A stretch of DNA of 34,804 nt from Promethearchaeota archaeon (GCA_019057975.1 JAHLWJ010000008.1:1-34804), one strand, 5' to 3'. Numbered from the stretch's first letter, positions 1-7,367 are shown. Notes: generated from the sequence alone by a model not told the origin. Made by a program: numbers and translations.

Positions 1-2
1 AC

Positions 3-131
3 AACGAAAGTGAACTAATACCGGCTATTAAATTTGTAAATGCAATAAGAGACCTAAAGGCATTATCTCATAGTATTAAAAAAAGAGGGAAAAAATGGAA
101 TCAAGAAGAAAAAAACTACTCAGGATCTTAA
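3..131 (+). CDS. 3' end of an unidentified gene cut by the window edge
   Basis: An open frame enters from the left edge and runs 42 codons to TAA at 129-131, overlapping the start of the next gene by 37 bp in another frame. The translated tail is hydrophilic and ends in a Lys-rich stretch (SIKKRGKKW). No family is recognisable. The overlap with a confident downstream gene and the normal amino-acid composition make it plausible that this is the real C-terminus of an upstream gene, but a chance frame cannot be excluded. Confidence 0.35.
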   Translation, partial: NESELIPAIKFVNAIRDLKALSHSIKKRGKKWNQEEKNYSGS

Positions 132-1339
132 ATTACACTGCAGAGCAGGAAAAACTAATCAAGTTATTAAAAACGCCGGGATATCAACGGTTTGCGGAAG
201 TGGTTGAAAACCGGGAAAGATTTATGAACATTTATACAAGTGAAGATATTGATAATTTAATTGAATTTTTTGAGAAGTTAATCAAGACTTTTGAAAAGAA
301 AGATATTAAAAAAATAATTCCAAAGCTTAAAAAAATCTATATCCATAAAGAAATAGAAAATATTACACATAAGTTATTAAAGACTCAAAAATTAAATAAG
401 ACGGGTAGATTCTTACTTGATGAGAATTACACAAAAGGTGAAATAGAAGTATGGAAGGCCGAGGGCGTTGAATACTATTTAAAGGTTGAAGACATAATGA
501 GATTAAAAGGCCAGAATCCTAAACTGTATGTAAGCCAGATTAAAAATATTTCCCTGCTAATGTGTATGGTCCAGGAACAGCAATTTTACAACGAAAAAAA
601 AGAGGTTAATTGTGAATTTATGCTTTCCAGGTATGCGGAAAGAAGGGGCTACACGAAAGAAGAAATTAAGAGAGGAGGCGATATTTTCAATCAATTAAGA
701 AGGGATTTATATACCGGTGCTTATACAACATACCGGATTGATAAGGTAATGATAAACGGTCATGAATATACAGCTCACGGAATCCCGAATTTTTATACCT
801 TACTAGAGCCAAAAGACTATGATGGTATTCACTGGATAGCAAAATTTAATGATCCGTGGAAAAGCTGGATAATGGAAATCCTAAACAAAAAAGCAAGGCA
901 ATATTTTATTGTAAATCCTAAAGCTATCGAGGACAGGGCAACATCAAGCAAGCCTTACCTACTTTTGTTTTATATGCAGCTTAGAAGGAGAGCTAATTTA
1001 TTAGCTAATCCTAAAAAAATTATTGAGCTTTTAGAGGATATGAAGCTCCCAGATAAAATTTTAATTAGTCCAAAAAGGTGTTTTGAACTTCTGAAAGAAT
1101 GTTTGATTTATTTTTCTATCCACTACCAGCCAACCCCGGAAATAGAAAGTTTTAATCTTTACAATAACTTCCATAGAACAAAAACAGTAAAACTGCCCCT
1201 GTCAATTTCAGAAGCGTTTAAGAACTATTCCTATGAAGATTTTAAAGGAATTCTAAAGGCAATTGGAATAAAGGATATCAGGGAAGCGTTTATCAGTTTT
1301 AAGAAGCCATATAAGAAACCGGAAGGCAAGATTAATTAA
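95..1339 (+). CDS. putative replication initiator protein (iteron-associated)
   Basis: A 414-aa, Lys-rich soluble protein with no signal peptide or membrane segment. I do not recognise a specific Pfam family. The reason to propose a replication role is position: it is immediately followed by four tandem 32-33 bp direct repeats flanked by DnaA-box-like sites, and ParA lies nearby. The mid region (about residues 230-400) is predicted mixed alpha/beta with an Arg-rich segment (QLRRRANLL, about residues 295-303), compatible with the winged-helix DNA-binding folds of plasmid Rep proteins; this is inference, not a motif match. The start ATG follows an A/G-rich Shine-Dalgarno region (AGAGGGAAAAA). 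Alternative: a phage-type replication or regulatory protein. The ORF is intact. Confidence 0.5.
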   Translation: MESRRKKLLRILNYTAEQEKLIKLLKTPGYQRFAEVVENRERFMNIYTSEDIDNLIEFFEKLIKTFEKKDIKKIIPKLKKIYIHKEIENITHKLLKTQKLNKTGRFLLDENYTKGEIEVWKAEGVEYYLKVEDIMRLKGQNPKLYVSQIKNISLLMCMVQEQQFYNEKKEVNCEFMLSRYAERRGYTKEEIKRGGDIFNQLRRDLYTGAYTTYRIDKVMINGHEYTAHGIPNFYTLLEPKDYDGIHWIAKFNDPWKSWIMEILNKKARQYFIVNPKAIEDRATSSKPYLLLFYMQLRRRANLLANPKKIIELLEDMKLPDKILISPKRCFELLKECLIYFSIHYQPTPEIESFNLYNNFHRTKTVKLPLSISEAFKNYSYEDFKGILKAIGIKDIREAFISFKKPYKKPEGKIN

Positions 1340-1353
1340 GAAGAAAATAAAAC

Positions 1354-1362
1354 TGTTGATAA
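1354..1362 (-). promoter_or_regulatory. DnaA-box-like site, left of iterons
   Basis: TGTTGATAA on the + strand reads TTATCAACA on the - strand, one mismatch from the classical DnaA box TTATCCACA. It lies 9 bp before the first iteron. Confidence 0.4.
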
Positions 1363-1370
1363 CTTTTCAC

Positions 1371-1500
1371 ATTTAAGAATTTTACTTAATGTAAAGGTCA
1401 GGATTTAAGAATTTTTACTTAATGTAAAGGTCAGGATTTAAGAATTTTTACTTAATGTAAAGGTCAGGATTTAAGAATTTTACTTAATGTAAAGGTCAGG
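1371..1500 (+). repeat. four tandem 32-33 bp iterons (putative replication origin)
   Basis: Four head-to-tail copies at 1371-1402, 1403-1435, 1436-1468 and 1469-1500. Units 1 and 4 are 32 bp; units 2 and 3 have one extra T. Apart from that base they are identical. Each unit contains the short inverted repeat TTTAC-TTAAT-GTAAA and ends in AAGGTCAGG. A partial fifth start (ATTTTAAAGG) follows. Contiguous repeats without spacers rule out a CRISPR array. Placement just after a Rep-like gene and next to a perfect DnaA box is the classic layout of an iteron-type plasmid origin, where the initiator binds the repeats and also limits copy number. Confidence 0.8.
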
Positions 1501-1552
1501 ATTTTAAAGGCAAAAAATGGCTGAAATGCACTACAAATAAGGCCTCCGAGAG

Positions 1553-1561
1553 TTATCCACA
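1553..1561 (+). promoter_or_regulatory. perfect DnaA box
   Basis: TTATCCACA, an exact match to the consensus DnaA box, 52 bp after the last iteron and immediately before an AT-rich stretch. Confidence 0.65.
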
Positions 1562-1565
1562 GTTT

Positions 1566-1730
1566 TAACCTAAATATTAAATACTAAATATAATATAAAT
1601 ACTAAACACATATTTCTTTCTTTTCTTTATGTTACTTTCTTTTCTTTCTTTAGATAGACTATACATAATTATTATTAATAAAAGAGAAGCCAGAAAAGAA
1701 GGAAAAGAGCCGGCTAGGGGAAGGAATTTT
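1566..1730. other. AT-rich putative unwinding region with pyrimidine and purine tracts
   Basis: From about 1566 to 1608 the sequence is almost pure A/T with reiterated TAAATAYTAAA-like words, suited to strand opening. It is followed by a pyrimidine tract (about 1610-1653, TTTCTTTC and TTTTCTTT repeated around a short break) and then a purine-rich tract (about 1680-1727). This strand asymmetry next to iterons and a DnaA box suggests origin architecture. Function is inferred from position only. Confidence 0.45.
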
Positions 1731-1844
1731 TTAAGTATCAGATCTACTTCACAGAATAGCTTTAGAAGGGATATATATATTTATTAAAAAGAAGAACTGG
1801 ATCAGATGATGAGGATAAAATGTGGAAGTCAGCCTATAGGAAAG

Positions 1845-1879
1845 CACCTATCATCCTCGGATTCCGAGGATGATAGGTG
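1845..1879. repeat. 35-bp perfect palindrome (17-bp arms, 1-bp centre)
   Basis: Left arm 1845-1861 begins CACCTATCATCC and right arm 1863-1879 ends GGATGATAGGTG; they are exact reverse complements around T1862. No T-run follows, so it is not an intrinsic terminator. It lies between the origin region and the HNH gene. It may be a protein-binding dyad (recombinase, replication or transfer site) or a cruciform. Confidence 0.8.
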
Positions 1880-1923
1880 GTCACTTCAGAAAACAGCAGA
1901 ATTATTAAACAAAGGAAAGAGGA

Positions 1924-2310
1924 ATGCCTTATAAACCTAAAAAGCCCTGCAACTATCCATTATGCCCTGAGCTTATATCTGGGGGGCAAACATATTGTGA
2001 AAAGCATAGAAAGAAAGTAAACATAGAATACAAAAACAGTAGAACTGATAAAGAGGAGCAGGCCTTTTATAAGAGCTATCGCTGGAAGAGATTAAGAAAA
2101 TATAAACTATCAAGAAATCCTTTGTGTGAGATATGCTTAAGAGGAGGAATAGTAAAAGAGGCAAGCCTGGTTGACCATATAAGACCAATAAAAAATGGCG
2201 GAGATCTTATGGCAGTAGATAATCTGCAATCTCTATGTGTATCTTGCCACAACAAAAAGAAAGCAAAAGAAATAAAGGGGTATAGGGGGTCAAATAGCTA
2301 CAGACCTTAG
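1924..2310 (+). CDS. HNH endonuclease
   Basis: A 128-aa zinc-dependent HNH nuclease of the small phage/plasmid type. The core is visible: C68-x2-C71 and C105-x2-C108 bind structural zinc, and D84-H85 begins the catalytic beta-beta-alpha-metal motif (VDHI), which continues through N100 to H109-N110. An N-terminal Cys/His cluster (C9, C14, C25, H28) may bind a second metal. Length is normal for the stand-alone HNH family found beside phage terminases, but no terminase or capsid genes are seen here, so a role in packaging is unlikely in this context. The ATG is preceded by AAAGGAAAGAGG, a good ribosome site. Target is unknown. Confidence 0.85.
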   Translation: MPYKPKKPCNYPLCPELISGGQTYCEKHRKKVNIEYKNSRTDKEEQAFYKSYRWKRLRKYKLSRNPLCEICLRGGIVKEASLVDHIRPIKNGGDLMAVDNLQSLCVSCHNKKKAKEIKGYRGSNSYRP

Positions 2311-2613
2311 CCAGTCGGTCGGGCGGTAATAAAACAAAATAAGTCGCAATATAGGGTAGGGGGGGGTAAAAATCATAAAAAGTTACCAAAAGTAGTAAAA
2401 TTCCTATCAAAGTTAGGGAAAACACTGTATTTAAGCCAAATGTAGGTTAAAAAAGTGATAAAAACAGAAAATTTATCTAACTTTGTTAGAAAAATAGCGT
2501 GGTTAAGCCAAAAAACAGAAAAAAAGGGTTAAAAAAGTAGAAATAATTATTTCCTATTTATACCCTGATAGCACGTAATTTATTATGCTATTATTTAAAA
2601 TAAGGGAACTGCC
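2311..2613. other. intergenic region with short repeats, no gene
   Basis: No credible ORF. It contains the perfect inverted repeat TCTAAC-TTT-GTTAGA (2476-2490), a run of G around 2359, and paired direct repeats: TTAAGCCAAA near 2431 and 2502, and GGTTAAAAAAGT at 2445-2456 and 2528-2539. These could be protein-binding sites such as a centromere for the ParA system downstream, but nothing proves it. Confidence 0.4.
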
Positions 2614-2976
2614 ATGATTAATATTGATGCTTTTAACAGGAGATTTCCAGATGATAATGCCTGTCTGGAATATCTAAAGAATATATTATATCCCAATGGT
2701 ATTTATTGTAAGAATTGTAAGAGAGTAACCAAGCATCACAAATTGAAATCAAGACCATCTTATAGTTGCGATTACTGCGGACACCACATATACCCTACAG
2801 CCAATACAATGTTTCACAAGTCCAGTACTCCGTTAAGATATTGGTTTTATGCTGTTTATTTAATGGATGATACAAGGTGTGGAATATCTGCCAAACAACT
2901 TCAAAGAGAACTTGGGGTTACATATAAGACTGCCTGGCGTATGTTTCATAAAATCAAAGAGGAGATGTTTAAGTAA
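2614..2976 (+). pseudogene. IS1595-family transposase, N-terminal remnant (zinc ribbon + HTH)
   Basis: A 120-aa product corresponding to the N-terminal third of IS1595/ISXO2-type transposases. It has a zinc ribbon with C32-x2-C35 and C52-x2-C55, then the conserved RYWFYAVYLM segment and a helix-turn-helix (SAKQLQRELGVTYKTAWRM). The family normally continues for about 150-200 residues with a DDE catalytic domain, which is missing: the frame ends at EEMFK. It therefore cannot transpose on its own. A second, shorter copy lies at 6949-7250, and both stop at the same codon position, so the truncation predates the duplication. The short protein could survive as a DNA-binding regulator, which is speculative. 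Confidence 0.75.
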
Positions 2977-3090
2977 CTTAAGGGAGGGGAATTAAATCCA
3001 AGAAAAAAATCACATATATTTATTTAACAGCCAAAGAACAGTTTGCTACTGGTATTTAAAAATGATAAAAATATAAAAAATAACTTGACA
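2675..3090 (+). repeat. duplicated block, copy 1 (IS1595 remnant plus downstream DNA)
   Basis: About 415 bp nearly identical to 6949-7367. Homology starts inside the transposase remnant, continues past its stop codon through non-coding DNA, and ends at the hexamer TTGACA (3085-3090). Beyond it the two copies diverge. The block therefore supplies a -35 element to whatever lies downstream. Confidence 0.8.
3085..3090 (+). promoter_or_regulatory. -35 element of the probable parA promoter
   Basis: TTGACA at the right end of the duplicated block. About 17 bp further is only a weak -10 candidate (AACATA region), so the promoter is less convincing than its twin at 7362. Confidence 0.4.
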
Positions 3091-3157
3091 ATATATTTAA
3101 TACTGATAACATAAATAATAATGGTAAATTAATATTATTGAATAATAAGGGTATTAG

Positions 3158-3895
3158 ATGATTATTACAATTGCTAATCAGAAGGGAGGCCAGGCAAAAA
3201 CTACATCAGCAATAAATATCGGAGCAGGCCTTACCAGGTTAGAGAAAAGAATACTACTGATTGACCTGGACAGCCAGACTGATTTATCTACTAGTTTGGG
3301 AATAGTTGAGGAAAATATAAAATATACGATAAATGATGTTATAGCCAAAAAGGCAAATATAAAAAAAGCTATTACAAGACTGGATAATGGAATGAGTGTT
3401 ATACTGGCAAGCCATAAACTAACCGGGACTTCCATGAATCTTAAAAAAAGTGATGTACTGAAAGAATTGTTAAAAGATATAAAAAATGATTATGAGTTTA
3501 TTATTATTGATACCCAGCCAAGCCTAAGCATACTTACTGTTAACGCACTGGCAACCTCAAATGAAATTTGGATAACGTTTCAACCTGAATACCTGGCCAT
3601 GACTGGTACAAAAGACCTGCTTAATACAATTGAACTTTTAAAAGATAAATTTGGTATAAATCCAGAAATTAGAATAATAATAACACTGTATGATAGTAGG
3701 AAATTATTACACAGGGAAGCTATAGAATCTATTAAAAAGCATTTTAAAAATGTATTTAAAACTATAATAAGAACCAATGTAAGCTTGGCCGAAGCACCAT
3801 CTCACAGTAAAGATATATTTGAATATAAACCTAACAGTCATGGAGCTATGGATTATATGAATTTATGTAAAGAGATATTAAGGAAGACAAAATGA
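3158..3895 (+). CDS. parA: ParA-family partition ATPase
   Basis: A 245-aa ParA/MinD-type ATPase that would position plasmid copies on the nucleoid. The deviant Walker A is at residues 9-16: K9-G-G-Q-A-K14-T-T, keeping the signature lysine K9 and the P-loop lysine K14, but with Gln-Ala where most homologues have Val-Gly. The A' motif LLIDLDSQTDLS (about 33-44) and Walker B FIIIDTQPSL (about 114-123) are intact. Length is typical of short type Ib ParA without an N-terminal DNA-binding domain. The last 4 bp (ATGA) overlap the next gene, giving a translationally coupled parAB-like pair. Near an iteron origin, a plasmid segregation role is the natural reading. Confidence 0.88.
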   Translation: MIITIANQKGGQAKTTSAINIGAGLTRLEKRILLIDLDSQTDLSTSLGIVEENIKYTINDVIAKKANIKKAITRLDNGMSVILASHKLTGTSMNLKKSDVLKELLKDIKNDYEFIIIDTQPSLSILTVNALATSNEIWITFQPEYLAMTGTKDLLNTIELLKDKFGINPEIRIIITLYDSRKLLHREAIESIKKHFKNVFKTIIRTNVSLAEAPSHSKDIFEYKPNSHGAMDYMNLCKEILRKTK

Positions 3896-4125
3896 ATAAA
3901 AAATTAAAGTACGATCCGTTTGAGGATACCATTAAAAAGGGTGTAAGAAAAACAGACATTGAAGATGATTATATAAGGCAAACATATATCATCAAAAAGG
4001 AATATGTTAACAAACTAAAAAATAAAGCATACTGGGATAGAACTAGCCAAAAAGAAATCCTGGACGAAATATTAAAGAATTATTTTAAAGACAAAAACAT
4101 AAAGCCTATACCTGGTAAAGTTTAA
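3892..4125 (+). CDS. small ribbon-helix-helix protein, putative ParB-like partner
   Basis: A 77-aa basic protein starting in the ATGA overlap with parA. Residues about 30-67 (from QTYIIKKEYVNKLKN to EILKNYF) fit the ribbon-helix-helix pattern: a short beta strand, then two helices. Type Ib partition loci use exactly this kind of small RHH protein (ParG/omega-like) to bind the centromere and autoregulate. Its N-terminal 30 residues are charged and probably flexible, as expected for the arm that stimulates the ATPase. Assignment rests on fold pattern plus gene order, not on a diagnostic motif. Confidence 0.65.
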   Translation: MNKKLKYDPFEDTIKKGVRKTDIEDDYIRQTYIIKKEYVNKLKNKAYWDRTSQKEILDEILKNYFKDKNIKPIPGKV

Positions 4126-4135
4126 GGATAATTAA

Positions 4136-5071
4136 ATGGAAGAAATATCAACCACAAAAGAATTTAAACGAAGGAAAACGCTACCATTTAATAAAATAAT
4201 TTTGGGGGATGCGATAAAAGAATTAAGAAAATTGCCCGATGAAAGTTGCGATGTAATTATCATTGATCCGCCTTATAATATCGGAAAAGATTTTGGTAAT
4301 AATTTTGATAAAAAAGACCTGGGGGATTACATTAAATGGTCTAAAAAATGGATAAAAGAATCTATTAGGATAATGAAACCAACGGCAACAATGTTTATAT
4401 ACGGATTTAGTGAAATTTTGGCATATTTGTCTGTAGAGATCCCTTTGGAAAAAAGATGGCTAATTTGGCATTATACAAATAAAAATGTAGCTTCACTTAA
4501 TTTTTGGCAAAGAAGTCATGAAGCAATAATTTGTTGCTGGAAAGATAAACCAATTTTTAATAGAGACGATGTTAGAGAACCCTACACAGATTCCTTTCTT
4601 AAGGGAGCAGCCGGCAAGGTTAGAAAGAATACATTGGGAAGATTTAGCAATGGAGATAAATTTACTATTTATAAAGCTCATGATAACGGGGCTCTACCAA
4701 GAGATGTAATTAAAATACCTTCTTTAGCGGGAGGATCAGGAAGGAGCGAAAGGTGGTTCTTGTGTAAAACCTGTAATAATGTTTTTGCTCCTTCTAAACT
4801 TAAAGAACATCTTGGGCATAATATTATAAAACACCCGACGCAAAAACCGCTAGAGTTATCCCGTAAACTAATTAAGTCTTGTTTACCGAAGCAAAAAGCT
4901 GTGGTGCTCGTTCCTTTTGTTGGCTCAGGGTCTGAGTGTTTTGTTGTTAAACAACTTGGGGCATCATATATAGGTTTTGAAATTAATCCTGATTATATAA
5001 AAATTGCAGAAGTATTTATTAAAAGTTCTGAAAAAATAGATTATAAAGCAAAGATAATAAAGCAAAGATAA
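4136..5071 (+). CDS. type II DNA methyltransferase (beta-class N4-C/N6-A)
   Basis: A 311-aa site-specific DNA amino-methyltransferase. The catalytic motif D44-P-P-Y47 precedes the AdoMet-binding motif (F261-V-G-S-G-S266), the order of beta-class enzymes, and HPTQKP (233-238) is the usual motif before it. The region between, with C210-x2-C213 and nearby His residues (H225, H228), looks like a small zinc-binding insertion in the target-recognition area. It modifies a base's exocyclic amino group to protect the element from the convergent endonuclease at 5153-5851. A 14-bp unit (AAAGCAAAGATAAT) repeated three times at 5045-5085 runs across the stop codon and may have extended the C-terminus. Recognition site unknown. 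Confidence 0.88.
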   Translation: MEEISTTKEFKRRKTLPFNKIILGDAIKELRKLPDESCDVIIIDPPYNIGKDFGNNFDKKDLGDYIKWSKKWIKESIRIMKPTATMFIYGFSEILAYLSVEIPLEKRWLIWHYTNKNVASLNFWQRSHEAIICCWKDKPIFNRDDVREPYTDSFLKGAAGKVRKNTLGRFSNGDKFTIYKAHDNGALPRDVIKIPSLAGGSGRSERWFLCKTCNNVFAPSKLKEHLGHNIIKHPTQKPLELSRKLIKSCLPKQKAVVLVPFVGSGSECFVVKQLGASYIGFEINPDYIKIAEVFIKSSEKIDYKAKIIKQR

Positions 5072-5085
5072 TAAAGCAAAGATAA
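5045..5085 (+). repeat. 14-bp tandem repeat x3 at the methylase 3' end
   Basis: Units of AAAGCAAAGATAAT start at 5045, 5059 and 5073; the last is imperfect at its end. The repeat spans the stop codon of the methyltransferase gene, so slippage could change the C-terminal sequence. Confidence 0.75.
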
Positions 5086-5106
5086 AAAAACCACTTAAAA
5101 GGAAAG

Positions 5107-5153
5107 AGACAATAAACGAGAATATAGGTTTATTTTCTACTATGAGATTGTCT
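5107..5153. terminator. bidirectional terminator between convergent genes
   Basis: Two nested perfect inverted repeats lie between the convergent methylase and endonuclease genes: AATAAAC (5111-5117) with GTTTATT (5128-5134), and AGACAAT (5107-5113) with ATTGTCT (5147-5153). They are mutually exclusive in part. A TTTT run follows the inner stem on the + strand. Confidence 0.5.
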
Positions 5154-5851
5154 TAAGGTTTTAAAACACCTTCATCTATTTTATTTTTTATTTCTAAAAA
5201 TATTTTAGGAGTGAAAATTACGAACCCATTATCAAATCTTTTTAAATTTTTATTTTCAATAAATTCTTTATAAGCTTTCCGGAGAGTTCCATCTTTCCTG
5301 ATTGGATTTTCAAATATATTACCAGTTGGCACTTTATAATTAATTGGATAAAATAAACCCTCCATAATTTTATTTGTCTGTTTTGCTACTCTAACTTCTC
5401 TGCTGCGTGTTTCTTTTTTAACCTGAAAATTAATTTTAATACCTTTATAATTTGCTCTAAAATCAGCCCCTAGATGGTCAAGCTCGGCAGACATCTCAAT
5501 AGAACCCTTGCCAAAAACCGATTCTGCCACATAACCTGCATGTATTTGAGTTATAAGACTTGCCCATGTCCTATAAATTCTAGCAGGCAACCCAAAATAG
5601 AAACATCTCTCACACATCATTATTTTTTTTCTAAAATCTTCTAAATTGTTCTCATATCTATCTAGATATTTTTCATAAAATTGATCATAGTCTATGAATA
5701 GTTTTTTATCCCAATAAATCTCATATAAAATAGCAATTGCTTGTATATTCTTAGGAAGGTCCATTTCAACTATTTTGATAGGTCTATACTTTTCTCTATA
5801 TGAACCCAGATTAATTGACTTTAAAAATTCTTCAAATTTTAGAATGTTCAT
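5153..5851 (-). CDS. type II restriction endonuclease, PD-(D/E)XK type
   Basis: A 232-aa protein transcribed towards the methyltransferase. The central segment, residues about 123-146, has the restriction-fold active-site pattern: E123-L-D125, then G-A-D130 in one strand, and Q143-V-K145-K146 in the next. This is a D...(E/Q)xK variant with Gln in place of the usual Glu/Asp. A Cys pair (C80, C83) may bind metal. Length and the adjacent methylase support a classic two-component restriction-modification system, which also stabilises plasmids by post-segregational killing. The specific R-enzyme subfamily and cut site are not recognisable to me. It is the only intact gene on the - strand in the window. 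Confidence 0.7.
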   Translation of the reverse strand: MNILKFEEFLKSINLGSYREKYRPIKIVEMDLPKNIQAIAILYEIYWDKKLFIDYDQFYEKYLDRYENNLEDFRKKIMMCERCFYFGLPARIYRTWASLITQIHAGYVAESVFGKGSIEMSAELDHLGADFRANYKGIKINFQVKKETRSREVRVAKQTNKIMEGLFYPINYKVPTGNIFENPIRKDGTLRKAYKEFIENKNLKRFDNGFVIFTPKIFLEIKNKIDEGVLKP

Positions 5852-6324
5852 AATTTATAAGATAATATAACATAACTTTAAAATAAAGAAAATGCAAAGT
5901 TTGAGATCGGACCTGTGGACTTTTCAAGAATTGGGTAGTTTAAAAATATATGTTTTATGTACAAAAATAAACCTGGGGCTTGAATTTAGCGTAAAATGTT
6001 TAACTAATAACTAACATACAATAAAGACGCTTATAAAAGGCCTCTAAAATGCGATTTAAGATTTTAGCATAATCATAAGGGCATTAAGGGATTCTCTATA
6101 TTCCTATGGTTTGATACCTTTATATGCTTTTATACTGACCTCCCCATACGATTAAGGCGTTTAAATGGCTTATAGATCCTTAATATATCCTAGTTTTTTA
6201 TTCTAAGGCGTCTAATTTACGGCACAGGACACGTTCAACATTATATTAATGGCGTATATAGGATTAAATAACCTTAAAATAGCCTAGAATTGAAATCTAA
6301 AAATAGTACCAAAATAGGCAATAT

Positions 6325-6379
6325 TATCTAAACAGACAGTATCTAAACAGACAGTATCTAAACAGACAGTACCTAAACA
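6325..6379 (+). repeat. 15-bp tandem repeat, 3.7 copies
   Basis: TATCTAAACAGACAG is repeated exactly at 6325-6339, 6340-6354 and 6355-6369, followed by a 10-bp partial copy with one change (TACCTAAACA). It is followed by an 11-bp repeat. Such arrays are typical binding platforms for Rep or Par proteins. Confidence 0.8.
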
Positions 6380-6388
6380 TAACCGTAA

Positions 6389-6410
6389 ATACGGTTGAAA
6401 TACGGTTGAA
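6389..6410 (+). repeat. 11-bp tandem repeat x2
   Basis: ATACGGTTGAA at 6389-6399 and 6400-6410. The preceding bases (ACCGTAAATACGGT, 6382-6395) form an inverted repeat, and two further AAAACGGTAAA words occur at about 6432-6454, so the ACGGT core appears at least four times in 70 bp. Confidence 0.65.
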
Positions 6411-6496
6411 GTGAGTAACAAATTAGCGTTTAAAAACGGTAAAAAAACGGTAAAGCCCTGTTTTACTAATTGAGCTTATATCTCTATAATTGCGAT

Positions 6497-6583
6497 GTGG
6501 AACTATACACCATTGCTAAAATGGCAAAGATCCTAAAGATACCGGCTAGCACGCATGCCTGGCCGCGACTCCGCAGATATTGA
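6497..6583 (+). pseudogene. N-terminal fragment of a MerR/excisionase-like HTH gene
   Basis: From GTG 6497 the frame reads VELYTIAKMAKILKIPAST and so on for 28 codons before TGA. This is the beginning of a winged-helix DNA-binding protein of the MerR/excisionase type (pattern LYTI..MA.ILKIP.ST). The remainder, including the wing, is gone. A related fragment, also broken right after the recognition helix, lies at 25546-25620. Confidence 0.55.
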
Positions 6584-6948
6584 AATTATGATATTTAAAA
6601 AAATAGCTGGCAAATAGCCATTAATAGTTTCCACAGTCAGCATGCCACATTATATTAATAAATTTATCAAATTTTAAGCTACTTACCTATTTGCCTTATC
6701 CCGACTATGCCGACGCTATAAAAAAGGCAAAGGCAGGTGAAGAACCATTTTGCAAGTTTTGCAAGTCTATAATAAAGTTACTTTTAAAAAATAGGTGAAT
6801 CTTTAATGACCTTTATTTAGCTGGAATTTCTTAATATTTTAAGATTTACCAGGTAACATAAAAATATAGAAAATTTGTTAATAACATTACATTTTATTTG
6901 ATATTAAATTTATCGGTATTATAATGGTTAATAACATTACAAATTAGA

Positions 6949-7250
6949 TAAAGAATATATTATATCCCAATGGTATTTATTGTAAGAATTGTAAGAGAGT
7001 AACCAAGCATCACAAATTGAAATCAAGACCATCTTATAGTTGCGATTACTGCGGACACCACATATACCCTACAGCCAATACAATGTTTCACAAGTCCAGT
7101 ACTCCGTTAAGATATTGGTTTTATGCTGTTTATTTAATGGATGATACAAGGTGTGGAATATCTGCCAAACAACTTCAAAGAGAACTTGGGGTTACATATA
7201 AGACTGCCTGGCGTATGTTTCATAAGATCAGAGAGGAGATGTTTGCGTAA
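6949..7250 (+). pseudogene. IS1595-family transposase remnant, copy 2
   Basis: Near-identical to 2675-2976 but missing the first 20 codons. An in-frame TAG lies just upstream of the homology, so the first Cys pair of the zinc ribbon (CKNC) is not in a translatable frame. An internal ATG at 7017 could give 77 aa with only half of the zinc ribbon plus the HTH. It differs from copy 1 near the C-terminus (IREEMFA versus IKEEMFK) and stops at the same place. Non-functional as a transposase. Confidence 0.75.
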
Positions 7251-7367
7251 CTTAAGGGAGGGGGGAAATTAAAGCCAAGAAAAAAATCACATATATTTAT
7301 TTAATAGCCAAAAAACAGTTTGCTACTGGTATTTAAAAATGATAAAAGTATAAAGAAAGACTTGACA
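6949..7367 (+). repeat. duplicated block, copy 2
   Basis: Matches 2675-3090 with few changes (three extra G/A bases after the stop codon). As in copy 1, homology ends at TTGACA (7362-7367). Confidence 0.8.

Larger units (their letters stand above)
5852..6948. other. 1.1-kb region without an intact gene
   Basis: No convincing ORF on either strand. It contains short direct repeats (6325-6379, 6389-6410), a decayed helix-turn-helix gene (6497-6583), and a 15-bp direct repeat GTTAATAACATTACA at 6877-6891 and 6927-6941, just before the second IS1595 remnant. The words TAAGGCGT/TGGCGTAT recur between 6150 and 6255. The region could be a centromere, a second origin or simply eroded DNA. Confidence 0.5.

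Noticed and set aside
1371..1500. CRISPR-like array
   Set aside because: The repeat units are directly contiguous with no variable spacers, and they sit beside a DnaA box; they are iterons.
1973..2425. Minus-strand ORFs opposite the HNH gene and beyond
   Set aside because: They are antisense to a well-supported gene or have no ribosome site and a skewed hydrophobic composition.
5153..5851. Endonuclease assigned to a named family and site
   Set aside because: The D...QxK motif fits several type II families; nothing visible discriminates among them, so no specificity is claimed.
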